A DNA stretch of 8,724 bases from an uncultured Sphingorhabdus sp. (lineage in GTDB: Bacteria > Pseudomonadota > Alphaproteobacteria > Sphingomonadales > Sphingomonadaceae), in contig CALMYW010000098.1 in NCBI GenBank assembly GCA_937873665.1, positions 1 to 8,724 of the forward strand, in the 5' to 3' direction. Below are positions 5,531-8,724 of this stretch, piece by piece (the first letter of the stretch is position 1; every line of letters starts with the position of its first letter). The notes under the pieces are model-generated. The model was not told the DNA's origin and ran no database searches. It was given only the letters and a program-made list of their open reading frames with translations. The position numbers were made by a program, and so were the translations under genes.

Positions 5531-7745
5531 ACAGGCACCATGGCTTAACAGACTGGTCTTTGAATGGATCGTCGTGTTGTTGCTGGGCTTGTCAGCCACT
5601 GTCTATGCGGCGCATTCGCGCGCGGGGCAGGAAGTCGGTGCATGGCTATTCGACCGCACGGCGATCTGGCTAGCACCGGAACCCGACCCCCGGATTCTGC
5701 TGGTTCAGATCGATGAAGAAAGTCTGGCCGAGCTTGGGCGTTGGCCGTGGCCAAGATCGATCCATGCGCGTCTGATTGATCAGCTCACCGAAGGCGGAGT
5801 TGCTCAGGTTGGGTACGACGTGCTGTTCGTTGAACCGTCTACGGCCGACCAGGACGCAGAGTTGGCTGCCGCGCTTGCGCGCTCAAAACGGGTAGTCCTA
5901 CCGACCTATGTCACCGCCGCCGACATAAATGGCGGCCCCCTCGACGTGCAATTGCCGCTGCAAAGCTTGCGCGACGTTTCCCCGCAAGCCGGCCACGTCA
6001 ACGTGGTGTTCGATGCTGACGGCCAAGTCCGGCACGCCGATCTCAGTATCGAGAACGGTCCGCAAGCCTTTCCGCACTTGATGAAAGTCCTAGCCGAAAA
6101 TGCCGGTGTCGAGGTCCCGCTCGAGCGTCAGGAAATGACTATCCCGTTCAATCCAGCAGGGTCCTTCTCAGCAGTGTCCGCAGTTAGCATAGTTCGGGGC
6201 GAAGTGCCGCGAGGCCTGCTCAAGGACCGGATTGTGTTGGTCGGCGCGACTGCCCAAGGGAATGGCGATATTCTCTCGGTGCCGGGTTCTGCCGGGAGTG
6301 TGATGCCAGGGGTAGAAGTCCAGGCAAATATGCTGAGCGCGATGCTGCAAGGGGTATGGCTGCGCGATGCCGCCCCGTTGACCGCCTCTCTGTTCGCGGC
6401 TGCAATAGTGTTATTGTTGATGGCCGCGTACTGGTGGCTTCCGCCAGATCGCGCCTTGTTGCTGTCGGCGATGGCAGCGCTCCTCGGTGTGGCCACATCG
6501 GTCGCGGTTCTGGCTGGGTTGCAAATTTGGCTGACCCCGGCTCCTTTGCTTCTTGGACTGATGCTCGTCTATCCAATGTGGAGTTGGCGCAGGCTTAGCG
6601 CGCTCGATCGGTTTGTTCAGAGACAGGTGGTCTGGCTTGGCGACGATCTCGATACAGCGAGGACGGATCACAGCGGTCGGTTCGGTCTCGATACGATTGC
6701 CAATGCCAGCGCGAGACTGCGCGATCTAATCGGAGAACTCGGCGAGCGCCGACGCTTCGTGCAGGAAGTCATCGAGAGCGCGCCCGATGCAATGTGTGTC
6801 GTGAACAACGAAGGCAAAGTCGTCATGGCAAACAGCCGCGCTAAAGGCATCTTCGGCGCGGAAGTTGAAGGCCGTAGCGTTGAGAGCTGCCTGGAAGAGA
6901 TCGCGATAAGCAGTGACGGAGCAACGGACGAGTTCGATCTGGTCGATGGCCGAACCATGCTTGTTCGTGAAGTTGGTCTGGGATCACCCACAGCGAGCCA
7001 AAGCACGGTCTTGAGAATGGCCGATATAAGCGATCGCCGCGCCAGCGAACGTGAACGCAACGAGTTTCTCGAATTTCTTTCGCATGACATGCGCGCGCCG
7101 CTCGCGCGAATTCTTGGCGTCTTGGAGACTGCACGCAAAAATCCCGCTAAAGACATTCCGCTCGAACGGATTGCCGATCACACCAGAACATCGCTCAAAC
7201 TCGCAGACGATTTCGTGCAGCTTGCCAGACTTGCTGCGCTTACGCCGGAGAAGTCGTTGATTGACCTGCGGGCGATTGCTGACGAAGCTGTCGATCGGGT
7301 TTATGATGCCGCGAGAAGCCAGCAGGTGCGTGTAACTGTTGAAGGACTTGATGAACCGCCGTTAATAGTGGGAGATCCATCACTGTTGATGCGGGCAATC
7401 GCCAATCTGCTCGACAATGCGATCAAGTACAGCCCCAAATCGGGGGTAGTCCGCTGCTCGATCCAGCTGAAAGAGCGGACGAAAGTCGATACCGGCGACT
7501 ACCTAGAATGCGCGATCGCCGATCAGGGTCCTGGCATTCCGCCCGAGCGGTTAGCGATGCTGTTCGCCCGGTTTGGGCCCAACGATCCATCCAGAGAGCT
7601 AAGTGCTGGTCTTGGCCTGGCGTTCGTCAAACGTGCGGTCGACCTGATGGGAGGTTCGATAGCGTTGGAACCAGAAACCAAGGGCACGACATTCCTGCTC
7701 GCTTTCCCGGTGGTGGCCAGTCCTGAGTCAACCGATCCGGCGTAA
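5487..7745 (+). CDS. CHASE2-PAS sensor histidine kinase (about 752 aa)
   Basis: A membrane sensor kinase. One membrane segment (about 24-42) precedes an extracytoplasmic CHASE2 domain (about 46-290), with the typical IDEESL, GRWPWPR (84-90) and KDRIVLVGATA motifs. Three closely spaced membrane helices follow at about 298-366, as usual for CHASE2 proteins. A PAS domain (about 421-510) starts at RRRFVQEVIESAPDAMCVVN. The HisKA domain has FLEFLSHDMRAPLARI with phosphoacceptor H533. The HATPase domain has the N-box N644 (NLLDNAIKYSP), D679 in DQGPGIP and the G2 loop SAGLGLA near 708, so it should be active. No in-frame ATG precedes the first membrane helix. I chose TTG 5487 because AAGGG lies seven bases upstream, giving a 44-base overlap with the FecR gene. 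TTG 5505 is the main alternative. The probable partner is the regulator encoded two genes upstream. Confidence 0.93.
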   Translation: MKSGHRLSRSSSTSEQAPWLNRLVFEWIVVLLLGLSATVYAAHSRAGQEVGAWLFDRTAIWLAPEPDPRILLVQIDEESLAELGRWPWPRSIHARLIDQLTEGGVAQVGYDVLFVEPSTADQDAELAAALARSKRVVLPTYVTAADINGGPLDVQLPLQSLRDVSPQAGHVNVVFDADGQVRHADLSIENGPQAFPHLMKVLAENAGVEVPLERQEMTIPFNPAGSFSAVSAVSIVRGEVPRGLLKDRIVLVGATAQGNGDILSVPGSAGSVMPGVEVQANMLSAMLQGVWLRDAAPLTASLFAAAIVLLLMAAYWWLPPDRALLLSAMAALLGVATSVAVLAGLQIWLTPAPLLLGLMLVYPMWSWRRLSALDRFVQRQVVWLGDDLDTARTDHSGRFGLDTIANASARLRDLIGELGERRRFVQEVIESAPDAMCVVNNEGKVVMANSRAKGIFGAEVEGRSVESCLEEIAISSDGATDEFDLVDGRTMLVREVGLGSPTASQSTVLRMADISDRRASERERNEFLEFLSHDMRAPLARILGVLETARKNPAKDIPLERIADHTRTSLKLADDFVQLARLAALTPEKSLIDLRAIADEAVDRVYDAARSQQVRVTVEGLDEPPLIVGDPSLLMRAIANLLDNAIKYSPKSGVVRCSIQLKERTKVDTGDYLECAIADQGPGIPPERLAMLFARFGPNDPSRELSAGLGLAFVKRAVDLMGGSIALEPETKGTTFLLAFPVVASPESTDPA

Positions 7746-8234
7746 CGACTTCATCGCTGCGGCGGCAAGGATGTGCAGATCGTTTGAGCTCGGCTCGCCG
7801 CATCCGACATCTTCGGCAACGCCGCGATAAACCACCTTGGCCACGTCGAGCTCGACAATCGAAATGGTTAGCCTCGTAATGCGATTGTCACAGATCGACA
7901 GCGGCCGGGACCTGCTTCGTCCTTCGGTGGCCTCCGAGCCTGCGGGTCCACGCGGGGTGCTGAATGCGACGTCGGTATCGCGGCGCGCGATGCCTACTTC
8001 AACACCCAAGTTGGACTTTGGATCAATGCGGTAGCCCTGAACTGTCAGCAATTGGCGGACGGCAGCAGTTGCATCACGCGCCAACGCCGTCGTCGCACCG
8101 TCTTCGATCAGTCGCACTGGCTGCTCCGGCGACAGGCTTCCACTTGTTGATGTGACGGGCGCAGGAATAATCGCACAACCTGCGACGAAGCAGGCCAGGC
8201 TCGCGACGAATGCAATTTTGCTTACGTGGATCAC
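7728..8234 (-). CDS. Small outer-membrane-type lipoprotein (168 aa), unknown function
   Basis: The GTG at 8234-8232 gives an N terminus MIHVSKIAFVASLACFVAGC, a textbook lipoprotein signal with the lipobox VAGC at 17-20. Ala at +2 favours outer-membrane sorting. An earlier in-frame GTG at 8312 would place the lipobox cysteine at residue 46, too far in, so the internal start is preferred although its Shine-Dalgarno is poor. The mature part has a helix-like region at about 42-62, a GYRIDPKSNLGVEVGIA strand, an Arg/Ser-rich loop near 102-108, two cysteines (SICDN, DVGCG) that could pair, and a final strand TRLTISIVELDVAKVVYRGV followed by a C-terminal helix. This layout loosely resembles DUF4136-like lipoproteins, but I do not recognise the family securely. 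It converges on the kinase gene and overlaps its last 18 bases. A functional link to the signalling operon is unproven. Confidence 0.8.
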   Translation of the reverse strand: MIHVSKIAFVASLACFVAGCAIIPAPVTSTSGSLSPEQPVRLIEDGATTALARDATAAVRQLLTVQGYRIDPKSNLGVEVGIARRDTDVAFSTPRGPAGSEATEGRSRSRPLSICDNRITRLTISIVELDVAKVVYRGVAEDVGCGEPSSNDLHILAAAAMKSLRRIG

Positions 8235-8357
8235 TCGATGACCGTGCGTGTCTAGGAGCGCATTGTTTACATCGGAGTTCAGCAGCGCACAATCTTTAGC
8301 CGCAATCTGCACGAAATGCCGAGTCTCAGTAGCGCATTGAGATCATTAGCCGACCAA

Positions 8358-8724
8358 TCACACGCCTTGAACCCGGCCTGCCGGCGAGGAGTGACTGTCG
8401 GTTGCTATCCCTGCGGATTGCCGAATCCGGTATACGCTTGACGCTGAGATACCCAGCTTTCTGGCCAAAGCGCGTCCTGATAACCGAGCAGATTTGTCTG
8501 CGCGACCGTCGAGGATCATTTGGATTAGACTGGCAATAACAGGATCGCCAATTTTTCGCGGTGCTCCCGCCCGAGGTTCATTGCGAAGTCCGGCAAGGCC
8601 TTGTGCAACAAATCGCAAACGCCACTTACTCGCCGTGTGCAGGTTGCATCCCAGTTGTCGGGCAATCTGTCTGTTCGACTGGCCTTGTGCTGCGAGCAGG
8701 ACGATTTGCGCTCGCTTCGTTAGG
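8358..8724 (-). pseudogene. Truncated IS630-family transposase, N-terminal DNA-binding part
   Basis: The open frame enters from the right edge (first full codon at 8723) and stops at 8358, leaving 121 visible residues. The first segment, LTKRAQIVLLAAQG then SNRQIARQLGCNLHTASKWR, is a helix-turn-helix. It is followed by the GLAGLRNEPRAGAPRKIGD linker typical of IS630-family transposases. A second helix-turn-helix follows (SGRALARKLGISASSVYRI). The frame then ends in an unrelated tail (SSPAGRVQGV). The DDE catalytic domain that should follow is absent in every minus-strand frame before the lipoprotein gene. No terminal inverted repeat or TA duplication could be identified. This is most likely an inactive remnant. 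A recruited stand-alone DNA-binding protein is possible but less likely. Confidence 0.72.

Noticed and set aside
8253..8275. Single TGTAAACAAT half-site on the minus strand upstream of the lipoprotein gene, as a fourth regulator site
   Set aside because: No second YGTAA copy lies 10 bp away on either side, so it lacks the pair structure of the intergenic sites.

Overview
The window looks like a chromosomal accessory segment of an alphaproteobacterium, most likely a sphingomonad (Erythrobacteraceae/Sphingomonadaceae type). The reasons are moderately high GC coding sequence, secreted DUF11-repeat proteins typical of that order, and a response regulator / LysM-FecR / CHASE2-kinase gene trio. The taxonomic call is an inference from protein style; no marker gene is present.

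Left part (1-2960, minus strand): three tightly packed genes for exported surface-type proteins. The first transcribed gene (732-2960) encodes a 742-residue protein with a signal peptide, a very glycine-rich domain resembling the ALK/LTK glycine-rich fold, and three DUF11 (Ig-like) repeats. One base later comes a 151-residue protein (275-730) that is essentially a signal peptide plus a copy of the last DUF11 repeat. Two bases after that starts a third exported protein, cut by the left edge of the window. The spacing points to one transcript with translational coupling.

Middle (2961-3527): a 567-base intergenic region between divergent operons. It holds a 12-bp hairpin ending three bases before the start codon of the 742-residue gene. 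It also holds three pairs of 10-bp direct repeats sharing the core YGTAA, spaced like OmpR/PhoB-family operators. The best pair lies just upstream of a TTGACA element before the response regulator gene.

Right-centre (3528-7745, plus strand): an overlapping three-gene signalling operon encoding an OmpR/PhoB-type response regulator, a periplasmic LysM-FecR protein, and a CHASE2-PAS histidine kinase. The simplest model is that the periplasmic FecR protein and the CHASE2 domain sense the envelope, the kinase phosphorylates the regulator, and the regulator acts at the shared intergenic repeats to control itself and perhaps the divergent surface-protein operon. The wiring is inferred.

Right end (7728-8724, minus strand): a small outer-membrane-type lipoprotein gene converges on the kinase gene and overlaps it by 18 bases. 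Beyond it is a truncated IS630-family transposase that retains its helix-turn-helix part but lacks a catalytic domain and runs off the right edge. No rRNA, tRNA, CRISPR array or complete mobile element was seen.
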